Of a stretch of DNA of 64,000 nucleotides, positions 38,101 through 47,460 are shown one piece after another. Made by a program: the position numbers and the translations under genes. Where the stretch lies: contig CAJQIB010000026.1 of NCBI GenBank assembly GCA_905478325.1, positions 43,146 through 107,145 on the forward strand, read 5' to 3'. The notes under the pieces were generated by a model, which worked only from the letters and a program-made list of their open reading frames with translations, did no database searches and was not told the origin of the DNA. The DNA is from an uncultured Flavobacteriales bacterium (GTDB taxonomy: Bacteria; Bacteroidota; Bacteroidia; Flavobacteriales_D; Sanyastnellaceae). Each line of letters starts with the position of its first letter. Position 1 is the stretch's first letter.

Positions 38101-38643
38101 GCCTGTGAGCGCAACACTTGGGACAACGGTAATCTCCGTATTGTCTTCTGTCGCCACCACATCAATGCCTGCCTTGGACTGCGTGTAGTTGTTGCTCAAA
38201 TAATTTTGGAATGGCGTATAAAATTCCGTTCCCAAGGCAGAAGAGCCCTTCAGCGTAAAAATGTCGGGGTTGTCGTTGTGATTGACTTCGTAGTATGCAG
38301 TGATGGACGCATCAGAAACGATGTGCAATCCGTACGATAAAAGCGTGTTTACAGGTTTGTTCTCTATCATTCCCATCCATGCAGTGAGGTTGACCGTGGA
38401 TGTGCCATTCGCGGCAATGCTCAAGGTTTGTGTCGGGAATGTAGGATTCGCAGGCTGTTCAATGGTGATGTTGGCCGCTTCATCAAATGTGGCAAATCGA
38501 AGCACGATCGGATTGTCTCCATGACCGGCCCAGACCTCAGGAGCTACGAACCAAAATTCAGTATCTGTCTGTGACAGTGATGTGCTAACAACGGAGGCTA
38601 GCAGTAAAAAAAAAGAGAAAAATTTGATTAATGATTGACTCAT
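35101..38643 (-). CDS. Giant surface protein, IgGFc-binding-like N-terminus, type B T9SS
   Basis: An 1180-residue exported protein (signal peptide 1-24, ending S-L-S-Q). The first about 430 residues match the IgGFc-binding-protein N-terminal-like domain found in many Bacteroidota adhesins (T-E-F-W-F-V-A-P-E-V-W-A, then V-V-A-T-E-D-N-T, then G-D-Q-L-I-P-V). A series of Cys-bearing Ig/PKD-like units follows, several with the pattern W-S-x-D-C-x-x-C-L/I. The end is a gliding-motility C-terminal domain (about 1095-1180; F-T-P-D-Y-D-G-H-N-D, I-Y-D-R-W-N-N). It is the second member of a tandem pair with 38782-42207. It is likely an adhesin or glycan-binding surface protein. The ATG at 38643 is chosen because it begins a canonical signal peptide. 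Confidence 0.87.
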   Translation of the reverse strand: MSQSLIKFFSFFLLLASVVSTSLSQTDTEFWFVAPEVWAGHGDNPIVLRFATFDEAANITIEQPANPTFPTQTLSIAANGTSTVNLTAWMGMIENKPVNTLLSYGLHIVSDASITAYYEVNHNDNPDIFTLKGSSALGTEFYTPFQNYLSNNYTQSKAGIDVVATEDNTEITVVPSVALTGHPADVAFTITLNAGETYSMRAASTAAAAHPGGTYISSSAPIAVTMSDDSIVGSPFGGTCFDLLGDQLIPVSLAGDEYIAVKGVQLGGADRVFILATEDNTELFINGTSTWTLNAGETYTHVLGAPVAYYETSAPVIVLHMTGVGCEVGGAILPPLRCTGSRDIAFVRSTNASFSINILVQAGSEGDFTFNGNPAFIGAGDFTDVPGAAGLWKYAQITTTSFVPTLSASRLENSSGYFHMGVINGTPSGYCRYGYFSDFAQYQFQTYTDDDSLCSGEMVTLFADPIENATYTWTGPSGFSINESVLTIGPVDETYDGMYIVTGNVGDCEITPDTLILTVQPAFTAPDLIWDAPTCAGDDLILTCPTAGNNWQWTGPNGELVESDSILVISNAQPSDGGLFTVQAEVEGCLSLAAELSVDITPTGSASLAETTAEACLGSDWSTSPEGNTAGPLWSWEFPNGTVLNNASLDLTNLGELDAGWYVLSASELGCPWSADSIELVVALPEELAFDFPSPICSADAPLALVINASSAGLWSASCGNCIDEDSGVFNPNLAGDETLEITFESQGICQETLSSNLDVITTPSASFDSPLTACLGQGDVTITAENTGGVWSSDCDNCLNSNGEFNTSSAGEGTWNIEYALNGQCPSVSSGAFIVTANLSSSFDLPASFCVNEPSLELAGDLVGGSWSSDCGGCLNSTGVLSPSTAGLGTHELTYTIAGNCGSSTSQNTIVHPLPTTDFTSTPSSGCAPMLIEFEGTASPGASYSAFGIVDSNGFTAWSNQGESATMTVESPDCYDLIYAVTDVNGCINSTLQNSALCVYAPPSANFTYTPALPESYGTLLEFTAANVNASVDFQWFLGTEPVSSNIQWSINTSDIDDNPAYVCLEVQDSLGCVGLACEYIVTTSSLTVYAPTAFTPDYDGHNDVWKLVTSADVTSLDLKIYDRWNNLVFQTQDLDHWWQGDVQDGDYFAPDGVYTWAAVLRGDQYQVRSIKGHIVLIR

Positions 38644-38781
38644 GTGTGTTAGCGAGCGCAGGCCATTGTTTAGCGAAGATAGCAAATGCATCGATAGTGT
38701 TGAATAAACACCTTTACTCTCGTATTCGTTGCATGCGGGGGATTGTTAAAAAAGACGTCAACGAAATGAAGTGACCTAGAG

Positions 38782-41700
38782 CTACCGTAAAATGGAAAGA
38801 GGTCCCGTTAGCGTGACCGGCCCGCTCTCCGTTATTTCGTGAACTCCGTACTGATCTGTGATGAATAACTCGCCCTCGTTTCGGAGAATCTGGATGACAT
38901 AGTAATAGGTCCCATCGGATGCTTCATCCTGAGTGGGTCTCCATCCTGAACTGTTTCCAAAGTCATTGGATGTATACACGGCGTTGCCCCAGCGATTAAA
39001 AATACTGCACGTGCTTCCTGGGAAATAGGATAAGTCGGAAATTTGAAAGCGTTCGTTGTCGCCATCCGAATTGGGGGTAATGACATTGGGGATGATTATT
39101 TCACAGATCACCGTTTCCACATCAAAAGAGCCCGATGCATTCAAATAGCACGGAGGGCCCGTCGTTAAATTTACCTGATACACCCCATCTATAGCCACTT
39201 GAATTCCTGCTTCTGAGCTCACGAATGACTCGTTTCCTTGATCGTCGATGAAATTCCACTCTACCTGATAGGCTCCATCAAGGTTGGGGAGGGAAAGGAT
39301 GGCTTCTGCATCTGGACAATGTGCTACAGCCAAGGGGGCGAAGTCGTCAGCAATGGTTGAGGGCAGTCCCACGACAATCAATTCAATCGTTGTCGAAGAC
39401 GAAATGCATCCGTTCATTACCGCATAGGCTGTGAACGTACCATTACCGGAGAGCGGAATGGAATCCATGCTCCAAACGGACGCGTCATTTGTGCCGAAAA
39501 AGGAATGGTTCCATACGACGGTGGCACCGTTTTCCACGGCTGCAGACCAGGTTGCACTGCCTCCTTCACAAATGGGGTCAAAACCACTCAATTGCGGTGG
39601 GGAAGGAGTGACGAGGACTTCAATGAACACAGAGTCTGAAATCATCGGGCAATTGCCGATTTCACCGGCTAGGAGATACCAGCCTTCTTGGTCATTTTGA
39701 GCATTTTGAATAGCAAACGTCTCGCTCGCTGCCGAACCCATAGGGTGCGTCCATTGCCACGCAGCGTTTGGAGGCCCTGCTGCAAACAATTCCACGTCTG
39801 CACCTTCACAGATGCTCAGGTTGTCCATGGTGTCGCCCAAGAGGTCAACGATGTCCATGGTTCCTTGCGTTTCCACTTGAAACACTGCTGACATCGGGGT
39901 AGAGGAGCATCCATTGAGTTGAGCGACGACTTGATAGGTCTGTTCATCCGCCAATGAGACATTGGCAATGATCAACGGGTTGCCCTGACCAATCGAATTC
40001 CCAGCGGCATCAAACCACTCGAATGTGCAGCCTTCGATCGAGACTTCTGCGTCAAGAGAAGCATCCGTACCGATGCAAACAGGAGGTGCGTTGATCGCGA
40101 TGACTTCAGGTGTCGGGGTGATTTCAATCCAGACAGAATCGGATTGCATGGGGCAATTGTTGGCCATGCCGTTCAGCGTATACCATCCTGTTTGGTCGGT
40201 TTGAGCATTGGTGATTTGCATTCCCGTGCCATTGCTGATAAGCCCTCCAGAAGAAGTGGTCCAATCCCATGCTGTGGCCGATGCATTGAGGGAATTCACC
40301 AGCACGTTGGAACCCGAGCATACAGCTGCAGAGTCTACATCGATTTGGCCTGAGAGCTGAGGCTGTACACTCACATTCCAGGAAGCCAGTGGAGAGTAGC
40401 ACCCGTGGTCGTTGATGACCAAGGTGTACGTTCCCGAAGCAGCAGGAGTCGCATTGATGATCTCGACCTCCGTCGCATCGGGCAATGGACCCTCGGGACC
40501 ACTCCATCCGTATTGAACAGCACCAACAGAATCCGTGCTCAAAGAGAAGGACTCTCCTTCGCAGAGCCAGTTGTCTCCTACGATTTCAGGCAAATCAGGA
40601 ACAGGGCTTACAGTCAAAAGAAGGGTGTCATTTTCGATGGGACATGCGCCCACGTATCCCGAAACAACATAGATTCCGTTGTTAGATTCATCCAAAACAC
40701 CCAGGTCTAAGGGGTTCCCTTGTCCTGCGAAGCCTCCGGGACCTGTCCAGTCATAGCTCGCTCCGATGAGATCATTGGTTTCCAAGCTCAATGATTCGCC
40801 TTCACAGAGGGTGTTGTCTTCCACCTGAACGACATACGCCTGCGCGGCATAATTGCTGAAATAACCATAGCGTGTACCCGAACTGGCGCCTCCATGCACA
40901 ATGCCTAAGTGAAATTGAGAAGTGCTGTTGGACAGGCGAGAAGCCTGCAATTGAGGGACAAAAGAGGTTGCTGTAATATTGGCATACTTCCATGCACCGG
41001 CTGTTCCCGGGACATTATTGAAGTCACTTGCCTCGACATTGGTTGTATTCCCGTTGAACGTAAAATCATCCTCACCTCCAGCAGGAACCAAAATTTTCAG
41101 ACCAATGAACTCATTTGTAGACCGAACGAAGGCCACTTCCTGAGATCCTGTGCATACAATAGGAGGCAAAAGGGCTCCACCCACTTCGCATCCAAATCCA
41201 GTGAGGTGAAGCACATAGACAGGTTCGCTTGTCGTGTAATACGCCGCCGCCGCAGTGAGGGTGTGCGTGTACATGGAATAAATAGAGGGCAATGTGGAGA
41301 CAACGTTGCCATTGAGGCTGATGACGGTCCCGGGAACGGTCGGCACGATAAAGACCTTGTCCGGACCGTTGAGGTTCCCTCTGATCGCGATGTATTCGGT
41401 TCCGACGATGTTGACCGGAACGATTTGATCTCCCATGATGTCGGCGCATCCACCATACGGCGTGCCTGCAACGCTGTCATCGCTCATGGTGATGGCAATC
41501 GGTTTGTCAGAGGTTACGGTCGTGCCAGAAGGATGTTGGGAGGAGAGCACAGAAGATGCTCGTCCGCTCCATGTTTGTCCTTTGTGGAGCAAGATGGTAA
41601 ATGCGTTGTTGGCAGGATGGCCAATAATGGCTTTTCTCGGATTGATGGTGACCGTTGTACTATCCTCTGTAGCGACGATGTCAAAAGATGAGGTGGACTG

Positions 41701-42207
41701 TGAATAGGCATTGTTGAGGTACATCTGAAACGGCACTACAAAATCAACACCCAAGGCATTGGCACCTTTCAGTGCGAAAATATCGGGATTGAGGTTGTTG
41801 GACGGATTGACTTCGTAATACGCTTCCACCAGCGAGGTCGAGGAAATGTGCAACCCGAAATTAAGAACCGTGTTGGCGGGTTTGTTTTCGACCTGGCTCA
41901 ACCAAGGAGCGAGGTTCAAAGAAGCCACATCATTTGCAGCGATGGTCAATGTTTGCGTCGGAAAACTGGAATTGGCGGGTTGTTCCACTGTTATAACCGC
42001 CGGTTCATCAAACGTAGCGAAGCGCAAAAGTGTTGGGCTATCACCGTGGTTGGCCCATACCTCTGGTGCTACAAACCAAAATTCAGTATCGACTTGAGCC
42101 CACGCAGCCCAAGGCGCCAATGCCAAAGCAATGCCGACGAGCAGCATGCGAAAGGTCACGGGTGTGATGAGTCTAGGTTCAGGTTGGTTCCACATATGCG
42201 TTATCAT
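38782..42207 (-). CDS. Giant surface protein paralog, IgGFc-binding-like N-terminus, type B T9SS
   Basis: A 1141-residue paralog of the next gene downstream. The mature N-terminus (V-D-T-E-F-W-F-V-A-P-E-V-W-A-N-H-G-D) and the following about 430 residues are clearly alike, including F-P-T-Q-T-L-T-I-A-A-N. The middle diverges into Ig-like units with the repeated phrase Q-T/N-D-Q-T/E-G-W-Y, and the type B sorting domain (I-T-P-N-S-D-G-D-N-E, I-F-N-R-W-G-N) carries an extra C-terminal extension. Starts at 42207, 42195 and 42147 are in frame; the last gives the shortest signal peptide (M-L-L-V-G-I). It begins only 16 bp after the acs stop, so read-through from acs is possible. Probably surface adhesion or ligand binding. 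Confidence 0.87.
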   Translation of the reverse strand: MITHMWNQPEPRLITPVTFRMLLVGIALALAPWAAWAQVDTEFWFVAPEVWANHGDSPTLLRFATFDEPAVITVEQPANSSFPTQTLTIAANDVASLNLAPWLSQVENKPANTVLNFGLHISSTSLVEAYYEVNPSNNLNPDIFALKGANALGVDFVVPFQMYLNNAYSQSTSSFDIVATEDSTTVTINPRKAIIGHPANNAFTILLHKGQTWSGRASSVLSSQHPSGTTVTSDKPIAITMSDDSVAGTPYGGCADIMGDQIVPVNIVGTEYIAIRGNLNGPDKVFIVPTVPGTVISLNGNVVSTLPSIYSMYTHTLTAAAAYYTTSEPVYVLHLTGFGCEVGGALLPPIVCTGSQEVAFVRSTNEFIGLKILVPAGGEDDFTFNGNTTNVEASDFNNVPGTAGAWKYANITATSFVPQLQASRLSNSTSQFHLGIVHGGASSGTRYGYFSNYAAQAYVVQVEDNTLCEGESLSLETNDLIGASYDWTGPGGFAGQGNPLDLGVLDESNNGIYVVSGYVGACPIENDTLLLTVSPVPDLPEIVGDNWLCEGESFSLSTDSVGAVQYGWSGPEGPLPDATEVEIINATPAASGTYTLVINDHGCYSPLASWNVSVQPQLSGQIDVDSAAVCSGSNVLVNSLNASATAWDWTTSSGGLISNGTGMQITNAQTDQTGWYTLNGMANNCPMQSDSVWIEITPTPEVIAINAPPVCIGTDASLDAEVSIEGCTFEWFDAAGNSIGQGNPLIIANVSLADEQTYQVVAQLNGCSSTPMSAVFQVETQGTMDIVDLLGDTMDNLSICEGADVELFAAGPPNAAWQWTHPMGSAASETFAIQNAQNDQEGWYLLAGEIGNCPMISDSVFIEVLVTPSPPQLSGFDPICEGGSATWSAAVENGATVVWNHSFFGTNDASVWSMDSIPLSGNGTFTAYAVMNGCISSSTTIELIVVGLPSTIADDFAPLAVAHCPDAEAILSLPNLDGAYQVEWNFIDDQGNESFVSSEAGIQVAIDGVYQVNLTTGPPCYLNASGSFDVETVICEIIIPNVITPNSDGDNERFQISDLSYFPGSTCSIFNRWGNAVYTSNDFGNSSGWRPTQDEASDGTYYYVIQILRNEGELFITDQYGVHEITESGPVTLTGPLSILR

Positions 42208-42223
42208 TTTGATTTCATCGAAA

Positions 42224-44140
42224 TCAACATATTTGCAGTTGTTTAGCTCCGCTTACAAGCAAATCTACGCATGCGGGGTCCAATAGGGTTGAGGTGTCAC
42301 CAAATGATGTTTGTTCACCTTCTGCGACTTTGCGTAAGATGCGCCGCATAATCTTTCCGGAGCGCGTTTTAGGGAGTGCCGAAACAAATTGAATGCGATC
42401 TAGCTTGGCGATTTTACCAATTCCTTTGATGACAGCGTTCTGCACCGCGTTGCACAAGTCCTCTTCAGCTAAAGAGCCCGTTTTGGAATCTAGAATGACA
42501 TAGGCATGGATTCCTTGTCCTTTGATGTCGTGTGGAAACCCGACGACAGCGGATTCCACAGCGCCCGACGTTTCGTTGATGGCAGATTCAATTTCAGCCG
42601 TTCCAAATCGATGGCCCGAAACGTTGATGACATCATCGACGCGTCCAATGATGCGGTAGAGCCCTTGATCGTCTCGTTTGGCGCCATCTCCGGTGAAATA
42701 GTGTCCAGGAAATGGATGGAAATACGTGTTTCTACAGCGCGTATGGTCCCCATATGTCGTTCGGATCATACTCGGCCACGGCTGAGAAATACACAGCAGT
42801 CCTTCGACGTTGTTCTCTAAGATATCATGTCCATTTGGATCCAACAAGACCGGGTGGATTCCGGGCAAAGGAAGTCCGGCATGGGCTGGTTTTTGCGGGC
42901 TTAAGCCTCCGAGTCCGCTGATCATAATGCCACCCGTTTCTGTCTGCCACCACGTATCCACAATGGGGCACTTCGATTGCCCAACGACATCCCGGTACCA
43001 GTACCAAGCTTCCTCGTTGATTGGTTCTCCGACGGTTCCAAGAACTTTAAGCGAAGACAAGTCATGCTGTGTAACAGGTTCAGATCCGCTCGACATCAGC
43101 GACCGAATGGCTGTTGGAGCTGTGTAAAATTGATTGACTTTGTGCTTGGCACAGACCTCCCAAAACCGGCCTGCATCCGGATACGTTGGGATGCCTTCAA
43201 ACATCAAGGACGTTGCTCCATTCAAAAGGGGCCCATAGATAATGTAGCTGTGTCCTGTAATCCAGCCAACGTCTGCAGTGCACCAGTACACGTCGTCCCC
43301 TTCATATTGAAAAACATTGGAGAAGGTGTACCCCGCATAGACCATGTAACCGCCATGCACGTGAACCACACCTTTGGGTTTTCCTGTGGAGCCTGAGGTG
43401 TACAAGATGAACAGCATGTCTTCAGAATCCATGGGTTCCGCAGTGCAAACGGTTGGTTTGCCCACCACCAGCTCATGCCAATACATATCTCTGTTTGGTA
43501 GCATTTCGCAGGCAATCCCCGTGACTTTTTGTACGACCACAGACTCGACGCATGTCAGGTTGAGAAGAGCCTTATCAACGGTTTCTTTTAGCGGTATCGT
43601 TTTGGTCCCGCGGCGTCCCTCGTCCGCGGTGATGACAATTTTTGCTTGTGCATCTTCGATTCGATCATGCAATGCTTGGGCACTAAACCCGGCAAAAACA
43701 ACCGAATGCACGGCTCCAATCCGAGCGCACGCTAAAACAGCAATGGTCAGTTCGGGAGTCATGGGCATGTAAAGCACAACGCGGTCTCCTTTCTGGACTC
43801 CGAGCGATTTAAGGGCGTTTCCAAATTGACATGTGAGAGCATGTAGCTCGGTATAAGTCAATGTTCGAACAGCCTCTTGAGGGTCATTGGGTTCCCAAAT
43901 GATGGCTGTTTTGTCCCCTTTACTTTGGAGGTGCCGGTCCAGCGCATTTGCGGTGATGTTCACCTTTCCATCTCTAAACCACTCGACATGCGCATCATTG
44001 AATGTACCGTTTCGAATAGAAGAGAAGGGATGGATCCACTCGAAGGAATTTGCGATGTCCCGCCAAAATGAATCAGGAGTGTCTTTGCTCTTTTGGAAGG
44101 CCTTCTGGTAGGCATCAAATGATCGAATTTGAAAAGACAT
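42224..44140 (-). CDS. acs: Acetyl-CoA synthetase
   Basis: A 638-residue AMP-forming acetate-CoA ligase, which converts acetate, ATP and CoA to acetyl-CoA via acetyl-AMP. The signature P-loop Y-T-S-G-S-T-G-K-P-K-G is followed by W-C-T-A-D-V-G-W-I-T-G-H, then D-T-W-W-Q-T-E-T-G, S-G-H-R-F-G-T-A-E (usually S-G-H-R-L-G/S), and the C-terminal K-T-R-S-G-K-I-M-R-R whose Lys is the acetylation site in known enzymes. Length is that of the family. The ATG at 44140 fits the usual N-terminus; a longer start at 44164 is possible. It should support growth on acetate or recycling of overflow acetate. Confidence 0.96.
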   Translation of the reverse strand: MSFQIRSFDAYQKAFQKSKDTPDSFWRDIANSFEWIHPFSSIRNGTFNDAHVEWFRDGKVNITANALDRHLQSKGDKTAIIWEPNDPQEAVRTLTYTELHALTCQFGNALKSLGVQKGDRVVLYMPMTPELTIAVLACARIGAVHSVVFAGFSAQALHDRIEDAQAKIVITADEGRRGTKTIPLKETVDKALLNLTCVESVVVQKVTGIACEMLPNRDMYWHELVVGKPTVCTAEPMDSEDMLFILYTSGSTGKPKGVVHVHGGYMVYAGYTFSNVFQYEGDDVYWCTADVGWITGHSYIIYGPLLNGATSLMFEGIPTYPDAGRFWEVCAKHKVNQFYTAPTAIRSLMSSGSEPVTQHDLSSLKVLGTVGEPINEEAWYWYRDVVGQSKCPIVDTWWQTETGGIMISGLGGLSPQKPAHAGLPLPGIHPVLLDPNGHDILENNVEGLLCISQPWPSMIRTTYGDHTRCRNTYFHPFPGHYFTGDGAKRDDQGLYRIIGRVDDVINVSGHRFGTAEIESAINETSGAVESAVVGFPHDIKGQGIHAYVILDSKTGSLAEEDLCNAVQNAVIKGIGKIAKLDRIQFVSALPKTRSGKIMRRILRKVAEGEQTSFGDTSTLLDPACVDLLVSGAKQLQIC

Positions 44141-44210
44141 GTTCAAAGAATTGGATTTCGTCAAGATACAATGTCAATGCATGGTCTTTCGTGTGCCCGT
44201 GTAGATTTCA

Positions 44211-44696
44211 ATGTCATTCACGAAACCAAAAGAGGCGATGCCGCGTATGCTCTATAAAAAGCGCCCCATGGCATTTACCTGGAACCCCTTTTCTCAATTT
44301 GAATTCGACGAAGGCAATGTGGTCATCCGACATCCGAATTCAGGTTATTTTGCACGTATTACGGGGCCGATCGTGGAGCTCTTAAGCCAGTTGCCGTTTT
44401 CCGATGTCGAAGTCGCAGTGAGCATTTGGCAGAACAGAACAGGTGCAAGAGAAGAAACACTGAGGAAGGCCAGCGAAGTCTGGCAACAATTGTGTGATTG
44501 GGACATTGTTTTGAATTCTCCAAAAGACATTGTCGAAGAAGGCAATCCAGATCGATGGATTACCCTGCTTCGTCAAGAAAGCCATTCGCATGTGATGCGA
44601 TTCATGGATTTTCAAGACTTCCCATTCGAAGAAGAAAAGAGAATCGGAAGAAACGAGGACACTTGGGACGATGATATGTGGCCTTTAGGAGCCTAG
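44211..44696 (+). CDS. PqqD-like small protein with acidic, aromatic tail
   Basis: A cytoplasmic protein of up to 161 residues, not firmly recognised. Residues about 30-100 suit a PqqD-like winged-helix fold: a beta start V-V-I-R-H-P-N-S-G-Y-F-A-R-I, then G-P-I-V-E-L-L, then a helix and a closing L-C-D-W-D-I-V-L. Such domains bind leader peptides of modified peptides, but no modifying enzyme is nearby. The tail (about 128-161) is rich in Asp, Glu, Phe and Trp and ends D-D-D-M-W-P-L-G-A. Starts at 44211, 44238, 44247 and 44268 are possible; the last gives M-A-F-T-W-N-P-F. It diverges from acs by about 70 bp. Function is unknown. Confidence 0.65.
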   Translation: MSFTKPKEAMPRMLYKKRPMAFTWNPFSQFEFDEGNVVIRHPNSGYFARITGPIVELLSQLPFSDVEVAVSIWQNRTGAREETLRKASEVWQQLCDWDIVLNSPKDIVEEGNPDRWITLLRQESHSHVMRFMDFQDFPFEEEKRIGRNEDTWDDDMWPLGA

Positions 44697-44742
44697 GCTC
44701 ACCGGCAACACCGGACCAATGAGGCATGCAAAAAAACCGTGC

Positions 44743-45516
44743 TCATCTCCATCTTAAGTGCTTGATTGAGCGTCCTTCAGACTGAATTTCTTTGAGTGAT
44801 GCTACACCTATCTGAATGTGTTCTTCGGCAAAGTTTTTTGTGACTACCCGATCACTTTCTTCAGTTTTTACGCCGGAGGGTGTCATGGGCTCATCACTCA
44901 CAAGCAGCAGTGCACCAACAGACAAACGGTTGGCAAACCCAACAGAGAAAAGCGTAGCGGTTTCCATGTCAATGGCTTGTGCTCGCGTTCCTTTCAAATA
45001 TTCTTTGAATTCTTCATCGTGCTCCCAGACTCGGCGATTGGTAGTGTACACAGAACCGGTGTCATAATCCCGATTGAAGTCGCGGATGGTTGATGAAATG
45101 GCCCGCTGTAAAGCGAAGCTAGGAAGTGCAGGAACCTCAGGAGGAAAGTAATCATCCGATGTTCCCTCTCCTCGGATTCCGGCTAGCGGTAAAATCAAGT
45201 CGCCAATTTTATTTCGCTCTTTCAACGAACCGCATTTACCCAAGAACAGAACTGCTTTGGGCTTGATCGCAGAAAGTAAATCCATAATGGTTGCCGCATT
45301 CGCGCTTCCCATTCCAAAATTGATCATTGTGATGTCATGGGCTGTGGCATTGGGCATGGCTTTATCACGTCCAATGATTTCAACATCTTGAGACCCTGCA
45401 AAGCTTTCGAGGTAATGATTGAAATTTGTCAGAAGAATGAATTGCCCAAATTCATTCAGCTCAAGTCCTGTATATCGTGGGAGCCAATTGGTGACGATCG
45501 AATGTTTATCATGCAT
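44743..45516 (-). CDS. amn: AMP nucleosidase, short Bacteroidetes form
   Basis: A 257-residue AMP nucleosidase, which hydrolyses AMP to adenine and ribose 5-phosphate. It belongs to the purine nucleoside phosphorylase fold: F-L-G-K-C-G-S-L near 93 is the phosphate/base pocket segment, and A-I-D-M-E-T-A-T-L-F near 192 is the ribose/base-binding segment with the conserved M-E. It lacks the extra N-terminal domain of the long proteobacterial enzyme, which is normal for this phylum. It diverges from cdd with about 50 bp between, so the two may share a control region. Confidence 0.9.
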   Translation of the reverse strand: MHDKHSIVTNWLPRYTGLELNEFGQFILLTNFNHYLESFAGSQDVEIIGRDKAMPNATAHDITMINFGMGSANAATIMDLLSAIKPKAVLFLGKCGSLKERNKIGDLILPLAGIRGEGTSDDYFPPEVPALPSFALQRAISSTIRDFNRDYDTGSVYTTNRRVWEHDEEFKEYLKGTRAQAIDMETATLFSVGFANRLSVGALLLVSDEPMTPSGVKTEESDRVVTKNFAEEHIQIGVASLKEIQSEGRSIKHLRWR

Positions 45517-45568
45517 ATCTGCAATATAGAGGCTCTGACTTTAGCATTTTGAAGCGACATTGCAACTG

Positions 45569-46045
45569 ATGAAAAAAGAAGTGCAACAGGTGTCCTCCTT
45601 CGAGGAGTGGAATGTTGGAGACTTGAAGGTCCTTGAACAGGATTTGCTCAATGCGGCCCATGCAGCATGTAAAAATGCCTACGCACCGTATTCAAATTTT
45701 CGAGTAGGTTCGGCGGTACTCCTAAAATCCGGTCGAACGGTGATTGGAAGTAACCAAGAGAACATGGCGTATCCGAGTGGGTTGTGTGCCGAAAGAGTCG
45801 CCTTTTTCAGTGCAGGAGCTCAGTTTCCAGGGGATGATATCGTTGCCGCAGCGGTCGTCACGGATATCAACATGCCGTTGGAACACTTTTCTCCATGCGG
45901 GGGCTGCCGACAGGTGATGGTTGAATCCGAGTTGCGTCAAAAGAAACCCATTCGTTTTTTGATGCAGGCAGGAGATTCGAATGTGTTGGTTTCGCCAGAT
46001 GTCATTCGATTTCTTCCTTTGGCTTTTCAGCTGCCAGCCCGCTAG
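45569..46045 (+). CDS. cdd: Cytidine deaminase
   Basis: A 158-residue cytidine deaminase, which converts cytidine or deoxycytidine to uridine or deoxyuridine in salvage. The zinc site is C-A-E (with the catalytic Glu) near residue 74 and P-C-G-G-C near 110, in the order and spacing of the homotetrameric class. N-x-E-N-M-A-Y-P-S-G-L precedes the first motif. The ATG at 45569 is chosen over a TTG at 45560. It starts a plus-strand run that leads to an outer-membrane protein, a nucleoside transporter and thymidine phosphorylase. Confidence 0.95.
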   Translation: MKKEVQQVSSFEEWNVGDLKVLEQDLLNAAHAACKNAYAPYSNFRVGSAVLLKSGRTVIGSNQENMAYPSGLCAERVAFFSAGAQFPGDDIVAAAVVTDINMPLEHFSPCGGCRQVMVESELRQKKPIRFLMQAGDSNVLVSPDVIRFLPLAFQLPAR

Positions 46046-46111
46046 AAACTGAAACATTCAGGGCAATCCAAACGTAATGGATTGAACGGGAACACCGTAC
46101 CCCTGAACCCC

Positions 46112-47392
46112 ATGTCCAATTCGATTTTTTTTCGCTCTAAACGACAATTCAAGTGGAGGCCTTTTCGCTTGCTCTTGGTTGCTGCTATGGGACTTTCTTC
46201 CATAGGAGGGTGGAGTCAATCCGGGCTTTTGGGAGGCACGGGTACTGTTCAGGTGGGTGCCGGTTTTGATGGTAATGTTTGGAAAATTCCAGTGCAGGCG
46301 GCTCATCCATTCTCCGCCTCTCAAAGCGATGGATTTACAGCGCTTCAAGCCCAATGGAACCGGGATGCTGTTCGCGGTGTCAACCATTGGGTGCTATATG
46401 CTTCGGGATTTGCTAAAAAACATGCCGTCCAAAGTGGGGCAAATGCGCACCGTGTTGAATTTGGTGCCAAGCTATTGCACCGATTGACTGATCGTGTTCG
46501 CGGTGATCTGGGCCTGCTGCTCGTGGAGCAGCAGCAGTTGGAGGTGCATTGGGAAGACAACGAACAATGGTCCTCCATGGGGCGAATGGATGTGCAATCG
46601 TTTGCCTGCATGAATTTTGAAGTGAATCCGCGCATTCAGTCGGACCTCGGTGTAACATGGCGTCGCTCGGCCTACCATCGGCAGTCTCCTGCTTACTCGA
46701 ACGAATCATTCAATTTGCATGCTGCATGGAAACTGCTTTTGCTCCGTCGAGCTCGCGGTTTACGCAGATTCGATTTGGTCAATCCACAGCGCACGTTGGA
46801 GGCAGGTGCGGTCCACGTTCGCATGCAATTCAGTCAGCGGAATTTTGACGATTGGAGGGTGAGTAGATCGGATGTGATCTGGACGAAAAACCCATTGATT
46901 CGAGAAGTGTCGGTGGACCCGATGTCTTCCATGCCGAATCGGGTTTGGGTGGATTGGCAAGTTCAGGGGCGCTACGTTTCTCCTTCAAAGCAGGGGTGGA
47001 ATGTGTATTGCGATGCGTCATGGAACCGTCGTTTAGACGTAAGCCTTGGTGACTTTGGCGGAAATATGTTGGCTGCAGGTGCCGGGGTGCAATGCCATTC
47101 GAACGTGCTGAAGTTAGAATGGGGTCTTTCTCGAAGACACCAACAATTTGAACGGCGCTTTGCATGGACAGAACAAGGGATTCAGAACCTGCGTTATCGC
47201 ATGACTGCTTGGAATTTTGATATCGCAATTCCGACGGAACGCGGATGGTCCTGGTTCGCCCAAAGCGCAGGATCTATGAGGCAATCAAATCACACAGGCC
47301 CCTCGATTGGAAACCGTCACAACATGAATTTTCAAAGCCTGGTGATCGGGATTCGATGGCATGTTGGCTACAGCCGGTTTTTGATGGGTTGA
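46112..47392 (+). CDS. Outer-membrane barrel-like protein in nucleoside salvage cluster
   Basis: A 426-residue exported protein that I do not recognise. A long basic N-terminus leads into a hydrophobic signal ending G-G-W-S-Q (about residue 36). The rest alternates short amphipathic beta segments rich in Trp, Tyr and Arg and ends in a likely strand ([13 protein letters not shown]), as in outer-membrane barrels. It lies between cdd and the CNT nucleoside transporter, on the same strand, so a nucleoside channel analogous to Tsx is an attractive guess, but no family motif supports it. The ATG at 46112 is chosen over a TTG at 46082. Confidence 0.65.
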   Translation: MSNSIFFRSKRQFKWRPFRLLLVAAMGLSSIGGWSQSGLLGGTGTVQVGAGFDGNVWKIPVQAAHPFSASQSDGFTALQAQWNRDAVRGVNHWVLYASGFAKKHAVQSGANAHRVEFGAKLLHRLTDRVRGDLGLLLVEQQQLEVHWEDNEQWSSMGRMDVQSFACMNFEVNPRIQSDLGVTWRRSAYHRQSPAYSNESFNLHAAWKLLLLRRARGLRRFDLVNPQRTLEAGAVHVRMQFSQRNFDDWRVSRSDVIWTKNPLIREVSVDPMSSMPNRVWVDWQVQGRYVSPSKQGWNVYCDASWNRRLDVSLGDFGGNMLAAGAGVQCHSNVLKLEWGLSRRHQQFERRFAWTEQGIQNLRYRMTAWNFDIAIPTERGWSWFAQSAGSMRQSNHTGPSIGNRHNMNFQSLVIGIRWHVGYSRFLMG

Positions 47393-47460
47393 GTTTTTTT
47401 TTGAGGTTTCATGTTCAGGAGGAGGCAGAGGTTTGTTTGCTTCAACGTAGCTTCGCTCCT

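Noticed and set aside
44702..44714. Inverted repeat CCGG-CAACA-CCGG after the PqqD-like gene
   Set aside because: A four-base stem with no T-run next to it is too weak to call a terminator.
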